From Agaricus subrufescens (taxonomy: Eukaryota; Basidiomycota; Agaricomycetes; Agaricales; Agaricaceae), in NCBI GenBank assembly GCA_029945375.1, contig CM057058.1:682001-746000 (forward strand): a stretch of DNA of 64,000 nucleotides. The letters are read 5' to 3'. Positions 23,439-37,030 of this stretch are shown piece by piece (positions within the stretch are counted from its first letter, which is position 1; every line of letters begins with the position of its first letter). The position numbers were made by a program, and so were the translations under genes. The notes under the pieces were generated by a model. It saw only the letters and a list, made by a program, of their open reading frames with translations, was not told where the DNA came from and did not search any database.

Positions 23439-26400
23439 CTACACATTAATACTACTCGGACGTCCAGAATGAAGAAGTCGGTATCTCCATTCGGACACCC
23501 CATCATCGGGGTCCGTGAATGAGACTTCGACATAAGTCATTTGGGTCGAGTCAACGAAAACTGTAGCAGATAAATCAGGGTTACTCGTAAAAAGGCGTGC
23601 AAGGCGTTCTGAACAGTAAACACAGCCAGTGGCAATGTTAAAATAATTGTTCTGCTCTTTAACCCATATTTGATGGCTTTGTTGAAACGTAGCAATGTGA
23701 GACTGGGAGGGGGTTGAATCTTTGTCACCTTTATCACCTTGGTCATCTCCAGTCTCTGTGCCGACTTGACAATAGCGTTTAAACGAAGTTGACCATCCTC
23801 GCCCCTGCTCTGAACCATCTAAGTCCTTCTTTTCATGCTACATAATCTAAAGTCAGTAAACTCTCGACAAAAAATCAGATGGTAGCTCACTTTGCAAGAC
23901 GAATTCCAGTAATCAGAAATCTTGACATTACATCCAGTAGGAATTGTAAACCGTAATTCAACGTTTCCCAAATTGCTGAATGATTGAGGGTCCGGAGAGG
24001 TACACGCTTCAATTTGTCAAGCTTTGCAAGTTCGTCGCGAAATTCATCCTGATGGAAGAGTTTAGTATTTGAAATAATGTACGACTTCATGTAACTTACT
24101 AGGGCACATAATCGCAACGTGTCAAATGGATGTCTCAACATAGGTATTAAAATGCGTGTTGTAAACACGTGAAAGTCAGAAACGCTCCTATGACCGGTAT
24201 CAGGATATTCGAGATCTAGTATTAGCCGATTCATTGCCGCTGTTGATAGCTCAATCCGCATCTTCTCATCAGTAATTTTAAAACGCTCATCGCCAGGCCA
24301 CGAGAGTGGGATATTATCTAAGCGGCCTTTCATACGACCACCGCGGATCTTAATACCACCAGACGCGCTATCCAAGCCATCTTGAAGCTCCTCGACAATT
24401 CTCAATGAGGCGTGGCCGTAGCACTGAGAACTTTCTAATCCAAACTGTCGAGAAAATCCGGACCGCTCAAAGTCGGATAGGAAATCCGCAAATGATTTGT
24501 GATAATAGGAGAGTCGATCGTCTGCGTTGTCAGAACCTGGGAACTTCACAACGGCGTGAAGATGAGAAATTGCATCATATGCATCATCCTCCGTCAACCC
24601 CAGTGCATTGCACATCCCGCGGAAGCCGATAACATGAAATTGGGTCCCAGGACGTATGAGGAGGAGGAGTTTCCTAGTATTTGGCATGACATTTTCCGGG
24701 ACATTGGAGAGGATCCTCCTATACAACGCGTCAAGTCGATCCATCGGATGATCGCTTCCCGCTACGTGATCCTTTGCACTAGCACTGATAGTTTCAAGTA
24801 CACGACGGAGTTGAGCAGCAGGACCACCGCGGGTAGAATCACGGATATACCGGACCACCGTCGCAGCATATGCGAACAATCCTCCCGCAGCAGAGGCAAT
24901 CATTGTGAACTCATGCTCCAGTGGCCATTCTCGTTTGTGCCTGAGTGCAGGATGCGCAAGTTTGATCTTCTTCAGCTCCTCGCAGAGATAACGTTGAACA
25001 TCTTCACATGCCTCATCAGAATCTATCACCATTTCCTCCTTTATGTACGCCAGTTGGACCTCAGGATTGTCAAAGAACGAGGTGATGTGGGGCTCGGGGC
25101 GACTGGCAATCATCCATGCGATGGGAGAGCTAGGGTATGTGATGCAGAAACCCGTGATCAGCTCCAGAAGGCTCTGCTGAGTGGGGACATCATCGCACTC
25201 ATCGAGACCATCAATGACCACCAAGAACCGGCGAAAGGGCTCGAAAATGCGTTTGAGTATGAACGGCTCAACAATGAACTTCTTGAACTGTACTGACAAC
25301 GATTTGTGAAGGAGAGACGGATCAAGGCTGATTTCATCACGGATGAATTGGCGATAGGGTTTAAGTTTAACGGCCAGCTGATATGCGATAGTGATGATGG
25401 TTTTTTTTCCATCGCTGCGTCCGTTGACGGAAAGGAAGACCGACGCAAAAACGATGCCTTCAGGTGCCATTTCCGTAATCATCTGCATGACTGCGGATTT
25501 CCCTACACCAGCAGGACCAACCACCCATCGCAACTTTCCCTCATCGATACATTGATTGATGAATTCAAGGCACCGCTGTATGATGGCCAGGCGGGTTCCA
25601 GGGTGACATCGTGGGGGAGGATCGCGGGCAGAGGAGTCGAACTCGGCTCCAATGATCGTCTCTTGTAGAAGCTCCTTCATGACTAGTGGAAATTAGCGTA
25701 AATTAAATAGTTATCACGTTAAATGTTCTTACAGTTGTCCACGGTGATGCTGTTTTCAATAAACATGGTGTCTTTCACAACAAAGTTTTTCGCTTGGTGA
25801 AACATTTGCTGGGACAAATGTAATTAGGGAAGGTTTCGAATTAAACATGACACTCACACTTGTTCCGTGATAACTCAATCCTGGTCCTTGTAGTAGCTGA
25901 GGCGGATGGTGACTGAGGGCCGTAGATGAATAGTTCGGAATGGTCGAGCCTGCTATGGCATTAATTTGGGGCTGAGAGTTTGAGGATGGACCACTATATG
26001 CACAGTTTGTAGTAGGAGAAGGTAAGGTGCTTGAAGCTGATGGCGGATGAGGGGGTGCCGGAGGAAGGTCGGAAGTGGGGCCTCGTACGTTTAATCTCTC
26101 TGTTTTATCTTCGAGCGATGGAGGATCCTGTAGGAGGACAGAGTCCGCAAGGGGAAGGGCAAAATCTCGTGGTAAATGTGGAAGAATAACTGCATGATGG
26201 TTCGGCGCCCCTACTTTAGCTGTATCATCGCTGGACAATAGAGGATGCAGGCGAACAAGAGAGGCTTGAGGAGAAAGCGACGAGTCTTGTGATCGGTGCG
26301 TAGGTAGTGAATTTGGCGTACATGGAATGGGGGTGCTTGAAGTTGAGGCATGGGGAGAGATAGGCATGGGTGCAATATCAGTTTCTGCAGGGTGGGTGGG

Positions 26401-26643
26401 GATATCTAGGCTTCCGGTGCTACTGCCAGGCAAATTAGAAGACTGACAAGAGCGAGAAGTAGAAGACGAAGGAGTAAACGCAGAAGAGACACGCTTTTTG
26501 AAGCGGGAAAGCCAAGGAACGTGACTTTGGGATTTGGTGGGGAGTGAAGGAGCAGATGTAGAAGAGACATGCTTCCTAAGGCGAGGAATTCGAGATGATA
26601 TTTGACTTTCGAGGGTGGGAGGAGAGTTGCCTGACATACTCAT
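23439..26643 (-). pseudogene. NACHT NLR-like gene N6 with a 1-bp deletion in exon 4
   Basis: Exons are 26643-25858, 25808-25733, 25682-24100, 24048-23891 and 23837-23439. E1 is the longest in the array (~260 codons). It contains two copies of a basic module (RLRKHVSSTSAPS and RFKKRVSSAFTPS) and ends YHGTSVS. E2 gives MFHQAKNF. E3 has GPAGVGKS, LVVIDGLDECDD and YHKSFADFL. E4 is 158 nt where every other copy has 159. One base is missing near 23974, where paralogs have a TGT codon. This shifts the frame into E5, whose own frame is otherwise open to the stop at 23439 (CVYC, WRYRLLHSGRP). E1-E3 are intact, so a product with a changed C-terminus could be made. An assembly error is the main alternative. 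Confidence 0.75.
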
Positions 26644-26686
26644 TGATAGTCACGGGAGAGAAGGAAGAGGGGATCCCGATGGCTAG

Positions 26687-26750
26687 TGTGATATGTCACA
26701 GCACCGCTTCGACTGTGTTACGATATCCATCAGCATGAGGGCGCCTACCG
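26687..26750 (-). promoter_or_regulatory. TGTGATATGTCACA palindrome and GCGCCTACC box upstream of N6
   Basis: The perfect palindrome TGTGATATGTCACA is at 26687-26700, about 45-50 bp upstream of the N6 ATG. The AGGGCGCCTACCG box is at 26738-26750. The same pair in the same order occurs upstream of N7, N9 and N10. Confidence 0.5.
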
Positions 26751-26846
26751 GCCCTCCTGCCCATTCCTTCGTAGAAATAATCTGTTTTGAATCTTAACAG
26801 TACAAACAACGTCAATAAATTATTCTTCCTTTTAAAAAGACCCATA

Positions 26847-29800
26847 TTACGCATTGATACTAGTCGGAGCTCCAGAATGTAAGAATCGGTATCTCCACTC
26901 CGACACCCTGTCATCGACATCAACAAATGAAACTTCTACATAAGTCATTTGAGTCGAATCAACAAAAACTGTGGCAGGAAGTTCAGGGCTGTCCTCAAAG
27001 AAGCGTGCAAGGCGTCGTGCGCAGTGAATGCAGGCGGCAGTATGTGAATTTCTCGTATTTTCTTGGACCCACACCCGATGACTTGGTTGAACCTCGGCAA
27101 TATAAATCCGTGGATTGCTTGAATTATGGGCATCTGTATCATCTCCATCTGGTGGGTCGACTTCATAAATCCGTGTAAATGAAGTGATCCATCCTTTCTG
27201 TTGTTCTGAACCGTCTAACTCATTCTTGATATGCTAAATCAGTTTGGATTGATGAGACTGTCAAAAATTACTAGTAAATAAAGTGAAACTCACTTCGCAA
27301 GACTGGTTCCAAGGGGAAGACAGCGTGAGGTCACTTCGAGTGGGACTTGTAAACCGCAACTCGACATTTCCACAGACGGCAGCATAATCAAGTGTGCGGA
27401 GAGGTACTTGATCCAACTTTCCAAGGTTCGTGAGTTCATCGCGAAACTGATCCTGATGAGGAACTTCAGAATATAAATTAAGACAAGGTGTCCCGGAACT
27501 TACGAAGACACAATCTCGTAATTTATAGAATGGAAAATCAAGGGGAGTGATAGAGAAGTGTATCGTTAACGCATGAAAGCAGGATATCATCATGGACAGG
27601 CTTTCACTAGTCGGAAAGCTCACTACTATCCAACGAATCGCTGTTGTGCACAATTGGATACGCATCTCTTCATCAGTGATTTTGAAACGCCCATCACCAG
27701 GCCACGAAAGTGAAATGTCCTGATAGTGACCTTTCATGACACCACCCCAGAGTTCGATATCTTTACCACCGGCCACGCCATCGGAGCCATCGCGAAGCTC
27801 TTCAAGAACCCGTAATGAAGCGTGATCGCACAGTCCATAAGCCTCTGGTCGAATGTCACGGGAAATTCCAGAGCGATCGAAGTCGGATAGGAAGTCGTCA
27901 AATGATTTGTGATAAGATGAAAATTTATTATCTGCTTGGTTAGGCTCGGGAACCTTCATAACGGCATGAAGATGACAAATAGCATCGTACGCATCTTCCT
28001 CCGTCAACTGGAGTGCGTTGCACCTCATTCGGAACCCAGCACCACTATAATCGTAAAGCAAACCTAGGAGAAGCAATTTTCGGGTATTTATCATAACATC
28101 ATCTGGGACGTTGGAAAGGATTCTCTTATACAACGCGTCCAGTCGTTCCATCGGGTGATCCCCTCCCGTCTTACGATCTTTAGAGATAGAATCAATAATT
28201 TCGAGTACATGACGGAGCTGAGCTGCTGGGCCTCCATGGGTGGGATCGCCTATATATCGAACCACTGTTGCAGCGTATGCGAACAGTCCTCCAGCAGATG
28301 CGGCAAGTTTTGTGAAATCGTGTTCCAAGGGCCATTCTTGCTTGTACTTAAGGGTAGGGTGATCGAGTTTGATTTTCGTCAGCTCGTCACGTAGATATCG
28401 TTGAACTTCTTCGCACGCTTCATCTGAATCAATCACCATCTCCTCCTTTTTGTATGTTGGTTTAACTTCAGCTCTCTCAAAAAACGAAGTAATGTGAGGC
28501 TCTGGGCGGCTGGCAACGATCCATGCAATAGGAGAGGTAGGGTATTCAATGCAGAGACTTGAGATCAACTCAAGGAGCTTCCGCTGTGTGAGGGGGTTAT
28601 CGCACTCATCAAGGCCATCGACGATCATTAGGAACCGGCAAGAAGGCTCGAAGATGGATTTGTGCATGAATGGTTCAACAATAAACTTGTCAAACTGTAC
28701 CGATAATGATTTGCGAAGGAGAGATGGATCAAGGCTAATCTCATCACGGATGAATTGGCGATAGGCCCCAGACTTGACAGCGAGCTGATAGGCAATGGTG
28801 ACTATGACTTTTTTTCCATCCCTGCGCCCATTGACGGAAAGGAATATAGAAGCAAAGATGACGCCATTGGGAGCCTTCTCTGTGACCACTTGCATGACCG
28901 CAGATTTCCCCGCCCCCGCAGGACCAACCACCCACCGCATCTTTTCTTGGTCGTTACACTGGTTGATGAAATCAAGGCAACGCTGTATGATTGCTAGGCG
29001 AGTTCCAGGGTGACACCGTGGGGGAGGATCGCGTGCAGAGGAGTCGAACTCGGCCCCAATTATTGTCTCTTGTAGAAGCCTTTCCATGACTAGTCAGGAT
29101 ATCAGTCAGAGTACAAATCGCAACATTGACAGGTCTTACAGTTGTCCCCGCCGATATTGTTCTCAATAAACGTCGTGTCTCTCACGACAAAATTTTGCGC
29201 CTGGTTAAACATGTGCTGCAGCGAACTTTTTGAGCGAGAGTTTCACATTTAACGGGGCATACTCACACTCGGCCCTTGATAGCTCAGTGTTTGTCCCCGT
29301 ATGTGTTGAGGTGGAGTAGAGTACGCAGGTTGTGTAGGGGAATAGTTTTGAGCGGTCGACTCTGTTGTGTGATGGGGGTAGGGCTGGGGGCTTTGAGATG
29401 CTCTAGCGCGTAGACGGTTTGAGGTGGAGAGAGCGAAGTCGCCTGAACTTGAGGCTAGACGAGAGGTGGGTGTGGATGGAATTTTGGTAGTTGTAGGAAG
29501 ACCTCGCGCGCCGAGTCTTCCTTCATTGCTGCGGAGTGAAGGACGTAGACGAGAAGGGGAGGCTGGGTCATATCGAGAGGAAGAACTTCGCGTTGAATGT
29601 GGAAGGCCGTGATTTCCAGATAAACGCGCGGGAAAACTTGGCGCGGGGGGAAGCTGTGCATTTGCACGATGATCCGGTGCTTGTAGTTTCCTTGTACGAT
29701 TGGCCGCCAACGAAGGACGCAGACAAAAAGGAGAGGCTCGACGAGATAGAGATGAGGCCGGCGTTGAGTGACTGGGTGAAGGAACTGTCATCAATGGAAC

Positions 29801-30022
29801 GAAAGCGCTTGAAGCTGATGGGCGAGGCAAACGGGAGGCAACAGTCTTTGCAGGGCAGGCGGGTATATCTAGACTATCTGCGCTATTGTCATGCGAATGA
29901 GAATGCTGGTGAGAAAGAGAAGGGGGGAACGAAGGAGCAGAAGTAGAAGAGGCATGCTTCTTAAGGCGAGGAATTCGAGATGGTATCCGACTTTTCGAGG
30001 GAGGAGGAGACTTGCCCGACAT
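26847..30022 (-). CDS. NACHT-domain NLR-like protein N7
   Basis: Exons are 30022-29267, 29215-29140, 29089-27504, 27452-27294 and 27233-26847, about 987 residues, the longest intact member. E1 (252 codons) starts MSGKSPPPSKSRIPSR and is extremely Ser/Pro/Arg-rich, with repeated LRPSL units, ending SYQGPSVS. E2 gives MFNQAQNFVV. Walker A is GPAGAGKS, where the others have GPAGVGKS. Walker B is LMIVDGLDEC. Later marks are IVASRPEPH, GLFAYAATVVRYI and YHKSFDDFL. Intron 3 happens to be open in frame, but the conserved donor (TTC|GTAAGT) and acceptor (ATCAG|GATCAG) match the paralogs. The frame is intact. Confidence 0.86.
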
Positions 30023-30068
30023 GCTCGACGACGGGCACGGAAGAGAAGGGATCTCGATGCTAGTGCTA

Positions 30069-30140
30069 GTGTGACATGTCACACCCCTGCTTCGAATTCA
30101 CAGTGTGTCACAACATCCATCTACATGAGGGCACCTATCA
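30069..30140 (-). promoter_or_regulatory. perfect GTGTGACATGTCACAC palindrome and GCACCTATCA box upstream of N7
   Basis: A perfect 16-bp palindrome is at 30069-30084, 47 bp upstream of the N7 ATG. The GGCACCTATCA box is at 30128-30140. This is the best-preserved version of the shared promoter palindrome. Confidence 0.52.
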
Positions 30141-31051
30141 GCGGCGCACGGAGTTTCAAAACTGGACGACTTCCCGCAGCGTCTGGAAACACAGAATTTT
30201 TTCTAAATCCTATTTCATTTGAAACTCCGCCCATCTATACTCAGGATATTAAACCGTAGACCGTTTAGAATAAATCAAGGCCAATAAACATAGGCAGGGA
30301 TATAGACTGTGAGTATGAAATAGGATGGATAGTGCTTGCGTTCAGCACGGTTGATGCACGCACTTCTGCTCATTATGAGATGTCTGAAGATGATATTTCC
30401 TCTACGTATAAATGGTTGAACGACGACAGTGGTTGCAGCTACCGTTTACCGTTTACCCTTGGACTCGGGCTCTTTCGGTCACTCCTCACTCGAGCCACGG
30501 GCATCTGAGAGCACCTCATTCTGAGCAATGATGCACACTCAATCCGTAGCATTTTTCAATGATAGTGCACTCAAGTTTCGTTGTTCAAAAGCACATACGC
30601 CTGAGCTGTGGAATACTGAAGCCAGCCATGATCGATTGCCGAAGCAGCATCTCACGATATTGACCCGAAAATTGGAGATAGGATCTTACTCGTGACGTCC
30701 ATAACTCCTTTAATGCATAAAGTGAGGTAATATTCGAGGACTGCAATCTGGAAGAGGGGGGGGGAGGCCTCTTCCAGATTGCAGTCTGGAAAGACGTGAA
30801 TTTAAAGATCCGCTTTTGACAAACACCGATTTAGTCAACGGCACGTCCGGCAATCAGCTGGGACACAATCTGGAAAATACTTCTATTTTTCCAGACGTTA
30901 CGGGAAGTCGTCCACTACCCTAGAGCTGATTCCTAAGTCAATTAGACCCATTTTGAATGCTGGCATAAGTAATGGAATACCTATCTATCTCCTCTCATTA
31001 CATTGTAAGTTAAGAGATCTTTCAATCATTTGTACAAGTGACAATTCTCTA
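30141..31051. other. intergenic N7-N8
   Basis: About 910 bp without a recognised gene. It contains the strong hairpin listed separately. Confidence 0.4.
30739..30786. repeat. perfect 19-bp inverted repeat (hairpin) with G-rich loop
   Basis: Arms at 30739-30757 and 30768-30786 are perfect reverse complements (GACTGCAATCTGGAAGAGG and its complement), separated by a 10-base G-rich loop. No direct repeats or gene are seen beside it. Function unknown. Confidence 0.8.
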
Positions 31052-33825
31052 CTACACATTAACACCACTCGGACATCCAGAATGTAAAAATCGGTATCTC
31101 CACTCCGACACTCCATCATCTGGGTCAACAAATGAGACTTCTCCATAACACATTTGTGTCGAGTCAACAAAAACCATAGCGGGTAGGTCAGGGTTGTCCA
31201 AAACTAGACGCAAAAGGCGTTGCGAACAGTGAATACATGCCGGGGCAGCATCAGCACGCCTAGTACGCTCCTCAACCCATCTTCGATGGCATTGCTCAGC
31301 CGTAGAACTATATAACTGGGGAACATTTGAATCTTCGTCTTCTGTTTCCCTTGAGTTGGCTCGGCGATACCTTTGAAACTTGGTTGACCACCCTTGCCAC
31401 TTTTCTAAACCGTCTAACTCCTTGGTTTCGTGCTACATTGTCTGAATTTCAGTAAACTCTTGACAACCACTGAAGAATAACTCACGTCGCAAGCCGAATC
31501 CCAACGATCTGAGACTGTGATATTACTTCCAGGAGAACTGGTAACTCGTAGCTCAATGTCGCCCCAGATTGCAGCATAATCAAGGGTCCGAAGAGGTATT
31601 AGTTTCAGTTTGCCAAGATTTGCGAGTTCATCACGAAAACGACCCTAGTGGAAGTTTTCAGTATTTCAAATAGCATAGATCCTAGTAAAACTTACAAAGG
31701 CGCACTCTCGCAGAATATAAAATGGAAAATTAAACGGGGGTGCAGTGAAACGTGTCGTCAACACATAGAAACAGGATATACTCCTATGAAGAGTACTATC
31801 AGGTTCAGGTAACCTCGTTACTAGCTGACGGATTGCCGATAGGTACAACTCAACCCGCATCTCGTCATCATTCACTCGAAAACGTTCATCATCAGGCCAC
31901 GAGAGTGAAATATTTTGACAATGACTTTTCAAGACACCAGTCCAGAGAACGATATCCTTTCCACCAGTAACGCCATCAGCGTCATCTTGAAGCTCTTCCA
32001 GAATTCTCGAAGAAGTGAAATCACAGAGTTGAGAACACTCATAATAAATGTCTCGACAAAATCCAGATCGGTCGAAGTCAGATAGGAAGTCGTCGAAAGA
32101 TTTATGATAGGATGAGAGTTTCCCGTCAGCGTTGTCGGGACCAGGGATCTTTATAACAGCGTGTAGATGACGAATGGCATCATGTGCATCCTCCTCCGTC
32201 AACTCCAGTGCATTGCACCTCATACGGAAGCCGGCATATTGGAAATTGTAATCGAAGCCCAGGAGTAGCAGTTTTCGAGTATTTATCATGACATCATCTG
32301 GGACATTGGAAAGGATCCTCTTATATAACGCATCGAGTCGATCCATCGGGTGATCCCTTCCCGGTACATGATGCTTTGCACTAGCATCAATAGTTTCGAG
32401 TATACGACGGAGCTGAGCCGCCGGGCTTGCCTGGATCGGATCGCCGATATAACGAATTACGGTGGCAGCATACGCGAAGAGCCCTCCAGCAGATGCAGCA
32501 ATTTTGGTGAACTCATTCTCCGAGGGCCATTCCCGCTTGTACCTGAGTGTAGGATGTTCAAGTTTGATTTTCGTCAACTCGTCGCGGAGATACCGTTGAA
32601 CTTCTTCAGACGCTTCATCGGAATCAATCTGAATCTCCTCCTTGGTGCATACCAATTTGACTTCGGCTCTTTCAAAAAATGAAGTAATATGAGGCTCGGG
32701 GCGACTAGCAATGATCCACACGAGGGGAGAGGTCGGGTATGTGGTGCAGCAACCCGTGATAAGCTCGAGGAGCTTCCGCTGGACGAGGGGGTCATCGCAC
32801 TCGTCGAGGCCATCGATGACCACTAGAAATCGACGAGAGGGCTCAAATATCGGTCTAAGTACGAATGGTTCAACAATAAACTTGTTGAACTGTACAGACA
32901 GCGATTTCTGAAGGAGAGATGGATCAAGGTTGATCTGTTCACGGACAAATTGACGATACGGCCCGCATTTGACGGCAAACTGATATGCTATTGTGATGAT
33001 AGCCTTTGTTCCATCTCTGCGTCCATTGACAGAAAAGAAGATGGAGGTAAAGGCGACGCCTTCGGGTGCGGTTTCAGCGACTATCTGCATGACAGCAGAC
33101 TTTCCGACCCCAGCGGGACCGACCACCCATCGTAACTTTTCCTCGTTGATACACTGAACGATGAAGTCGAGGCAACGCTGTATGATAGCTAGGCGGGTTC
33201 CAGGGTGACATCTTGGCGGAGGATCCCGAGCGGATGAGTCAAACTCGGCCCCAATTATAGTCTCCTGCAAAAGCTCCTTCATGACTAGTGTTATCAGTGA
33301 GTGTAGACATTACAACAGTGACAGCACTTACAGTTGTCCGCAGAAAGGTTATAATCGTTAAACACAGCGTTGTTCACAACAAAATCGTGAGCCCCGCTGA
33401 ACATATGCTTTTATGAATATTAAGAGTGGAAGCGTTGGACATGACATGATACTCACGCTTGGGCCTTGATAGCTCAACCCTTGACCTGGGGGGAGCTGAG
33501 GTAGGGTAGGGTGCGTGAGGAGCATTGACGAGTTGTGCTGGGAGCTCGAGCCGTCTACATGATGGGTAGAGGATTCTTTGACGGAATGCGCAGGGAAAAG
33601 AACAGAAGCACTTGAAAGAGAGGCCGAGGGATGATGGAAGTCAGGTGTGAGGCAGACTATGGTATCTGCATGATGAGCGGCGACGTCTAGACTTCCTGTA
33701 TCGCTGGCAGACAAATCAGAATGCTGGGCTGAAGGTGATGCAGGGCGCGGAGGAGTCAAGGCAGAAGAGACCCGCTTTTTGAAGCGGGAAAGCCAGGGGA
33801 CGCGGCTTTGAGATTTGCTGGACAT
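31052..33825 (-). CDS. NACHT-domain NLR-like protein N8
   Basis: Exons are 33825-33457, 33407-33332, 33284-31696, 31644-31486 and 31432-31052, about 857 residues. E1 (123 codons) starts MSSKSQSRVPWLSRFKKR and ends YQGPSVS. E2 gives MFSGAHDFVVNNAVF. E3 has GPAGVGKS, LVVIDGLDECDD, IIASRPEPH, GLFAYAATVIRYI and YHKSFDDFL. E5 lacks its own ATG and is recognised by the conserved acceptor and by CIHC and WRYRFLHSG. All joins keep frame. No lesion is seen. Confidence 0.87.
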
Positions 33826-33860
33826 GCTCAACAACCAGCAAGGGATACGTGACTATTACT

Positions 33861-33880
33861 GATGTGAGGGATGTCACATC
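33861..33880 (-). promoter_or_regulatory. GATGTGA-GGG-A-TGTCACATC palindrome upstream of N8
   Basis: An imperfect 20-bp palindrome whose left edge lies 36 bp upstream of the N8 ATG. It is a variant of the N6/N7/N9/N10 element. No clear GCGCCTATCA box is seen here. Confidence 0.42.
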
Positions 33881-34154
33881 ACTACACAAGGTCGGGTACT
33901 ACTTTGATCACCGAGTCCATGCATACGAACCTCTTTCCAAAGCCTCCACAACCGCACTCATTTTGAGCACAGCGTTCACACGTGGCTATGTATTGACAGG
34001 TAACAGATGGCAGTCAAAGGGAGGGCGAGACGCGTCAGCAAACAGAATGCTAAGTCTCCGAGGCAATGGGCTAAAATATTTGACATGCGGCGATTGAAGC
34101 ACGCAAATCTAGAGTGATGCCAATGAACTCATTACTGCAATTAACGAATCTATG

Positions 34155-36955
34155 CTACGCATCGATAGTACTCGGACGTCCAGAATGTAAAAATCGGTAT
34201 CTCCACTCCGATACTCCATCATCTGGATCGACGAAAGAGACCTCTACATAACACATCTGAGTCGAATCAACGAAAACCATGGCAGGCAAATCCAGGTTAT
34301 TCCTGAAATGGCGTGCAAAGCGTCCCGAGCAGTGAATACAGGCAGCAGATCTGTCTAAATATAAGCCATGTTTCTGAACCCATTCCTGATGAGTTTGTTG
34401 AAGCACAGGAATATCAGATTGAGAGAAACCTGGATCCTCGTTATCTCGAGTCTCCGAGTCACCTTGAGATTTGGGTCCAAACGACGTTGACCAGCCTTGC
34501 CACTGATCTGAACCATTGGAGTCCTGCCTTGCATGCTACACGAGCTAGGGTTTAGTAAGCTCTTGACAATCACTGAATGATAACTCACTTCGCAAGCGGG
34601 ACCCCAATAATCTGAAGCTGTGCTATTGCTTCCGGTAGGAATCGTTAATCGTAACGCGACATCTCCACAGACTGATGCAAAATCAAACGCCCGCAGAGGC
34701 ACCTGCTTCAACTTGCCAAGTGTTGCTAGTTCCTGACGAAAATGGTCCTAATAAGAGCATTAGCGTTCAAAATGATAGAAATGCGAGTGATACTTACAAA
34801 GGCGCAGTGTCGCAATTGGTAAAATGGAAAGCTGAACGTAGGTATTGTGAAACGAACGGTCAGCGCATTGAAACAGGATATGCTCTCCGCAAGAGAACTA
34901 TCACGGCTAGAGATCCTTGTTTCTAATGAACGGACTGCCGTTGTGTACAACTTGGTTCGCATTTGCTCATCTTTCATGTCGAAACGCTGGTCGGCAGGCC
35001 ACGAAAGTGAAATATTTCGACATTGACCGTTCATGACACCACCCCAAAGCTTGATATCGGCAACACCGGCCACGCTATCGCAGTCATCTTGAAGTTCCTC
35101 CATAATTTTCAATGCGACATGATCACATAGTTGGCAAAACTCGGACTCCAGGTCATGAGAAAACCCCGATCGCTTGAAGTCCCGTAGGAAGTCGTCAAAC
35201 GATTTATGATAAGATGCAAGTTTATCATCAGCTTGATGAGGCTCTGGGATCTTCATAACAGCATGTAGATGCCGAATGGCGTCATATGCATCATCCTCCG
35301 TCAACTGGAGTGCGTTGCACCTCATGCGGAACCCAACATCTTGAAAATCGGACTCAAAACCGATGAGTAACAATTTTCTCGTGTTCATCATGACATCATC
35401 TGGAACGTTGGACAGAATCCTCTTATACAGTGCGTCAAGCCGATCCATTGGGTGATCTTTTCCCGCCTCATACTCCTTCACGGTAGCATCAATAGTTTCG
35501 AGTACGCGACGGAGCTGAGCAGCCGGGCCACCATGGGTAGGATCGCCAATATAACGGACTACAGTTGCGGCGTATGCGAAGAGCCCTCCCGCGGCTGAGG
35601 CAATCTTCGTGAAATCGTGCTCCAATGGCCATTCTTGCTTATGGCGGAGTGTAGGGTGATCTAGTTTGATTTTGTTTAGCTCGTCACGGAGATATCGTTG
35701 AACTTCTTCGCATGCTTCATCAGAATCAATAACCATTTCCTCCTTGGTAGATACGCGTTGCACCTTCGCTCTCTCAAAAAATGACGTGATGTGAGGCTCG
35801 GGGCGACTGGCAACGATCCATGCGATAGGAGAGGAAGGATATTCGATGCAGAAATTTGAAATCAACTCAAGGAGCTTCCGTTGAGTTGGGATATCATCGC
35901 ACTCGTCGAGGCCATCAATGACAACTAGGAATCGACGAGAGGGCTCAAAGATGTGGTTGAGAATGAATGGTTCAACAATAAACTTGTCGAACTGTACTGA
36001 TAACGATTTGCGAAGAAGAGACGGATCAAGACTGATCTGATCACGGATGAAGCGATGATAGGGCCCACATTTGACAGCGAGCTGATATGCAATTGTGATG
36101 ATAGCCTTTTTCCCATCCCTCCGTCCATTTACTGAAAGGAAGATGGAGGCAAAGGTGACGCCATTAGGAGCCTTTTCGGTGACCATCTGCATGACTGCAG
36201 ATTTCCCGACGCCAGCGGGACCAAACACCCATCGCAACTTTCCTTCGTCGTTACATTCGTTGATAAAGTCGAGGCAACGTTGTATGATTGCTAGGCGAGT
36301 TCCAGGGTGACACCGTGGGGGAGGATCGCGTGCAGAGGAGTCGAACTCAGCTCCGATGATCGTCTCTTGAAGAAGCTTCTCCATGACTAGCAGAAATAGC
36401 AGAAGTATCAGTCAGTCAGAGCACAACTTGCAACGTAGACAGCTCTTACAGTTGTCTCCACCGATATTGTTCTCAATGAACATGGTATCCTTCACGACGA
36501 AATTTTGCGCTCGGTTAAACATATGCTGTGACGAATGCTTTGTGAGGAAGCTACAAATTCAACAGAACACTCACGCTCGTTCCTTGATAGCTTGATACCT
36601 GTCCTTGAGAGGGTAAAGGAGATGTAGGGGGCGCGAGGTGCATACACGAGTGATTCCCATAGCTTGAGTCTTCTGTGTGACGTGTAGAGTAGATGGGGTC
36701 TAGGGTTGAACCAGCATGGGCGGTATTTGCAGTAGACGGAACGGATGTGCTCAAAACTGCGCTTGAAAGATGGCGAGTGTCAGATAAAGGGCGGGCGTCA
36801 ACATCCGTAGAACAAGCAGGTACGCTTGTATCACCAGGCAAAGGAGAAGGATTGGAAGCGGAAGACGATAGAGTAATGGCCGAAGAAACACGCTTTTTGA
36901 AGCGGGAAAGCCAAGGGACACGACTCTTGGAGGCCGCGGGGGAGTTAGCGGACAT
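34155..36955 (-). CDS. NACHT-domain NLR-like protein N9
   Basis: Exons are 36955-36575, 36525-36450, 36386-34798, 34747-34589 and 34535-34155, about 861 residues. E1 (127 codons) starts MSANSPAASKSRVPWLSRF and ends YQGTSVS. E2 gives MFNRAQNF. Walker A is preceded by RWVFGPAGVGKS (V to F against the other copies). Walker B is LVVIDGLDECDD. IVASRPEPH, GLFAYAATVVRYI and YHKSFDDFL follow. It is the closest relative of N10: both share the stretch around ADIKLWGGVMNGQC and a duplicated promoter. The ATG at 36955 is preferred over an in-frame upstream extension because N10 starts at the equivalent codon. Confidence 0.87.
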
Positions 36956-37030
36956 GCTCAAAGACGAGCAAGGAACGCATGGGTAAAGTGATCCCATCCC
37001 TTGTATATATATATGTATGCCCATTACGAA

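Noticed and set aside
24499..25296. Plus-strand ORF of 265 codons opposite N6
   Set aside because: It is antisense shadow of the conserved NACHT exon. Similar shadows occur opposite the other copies.
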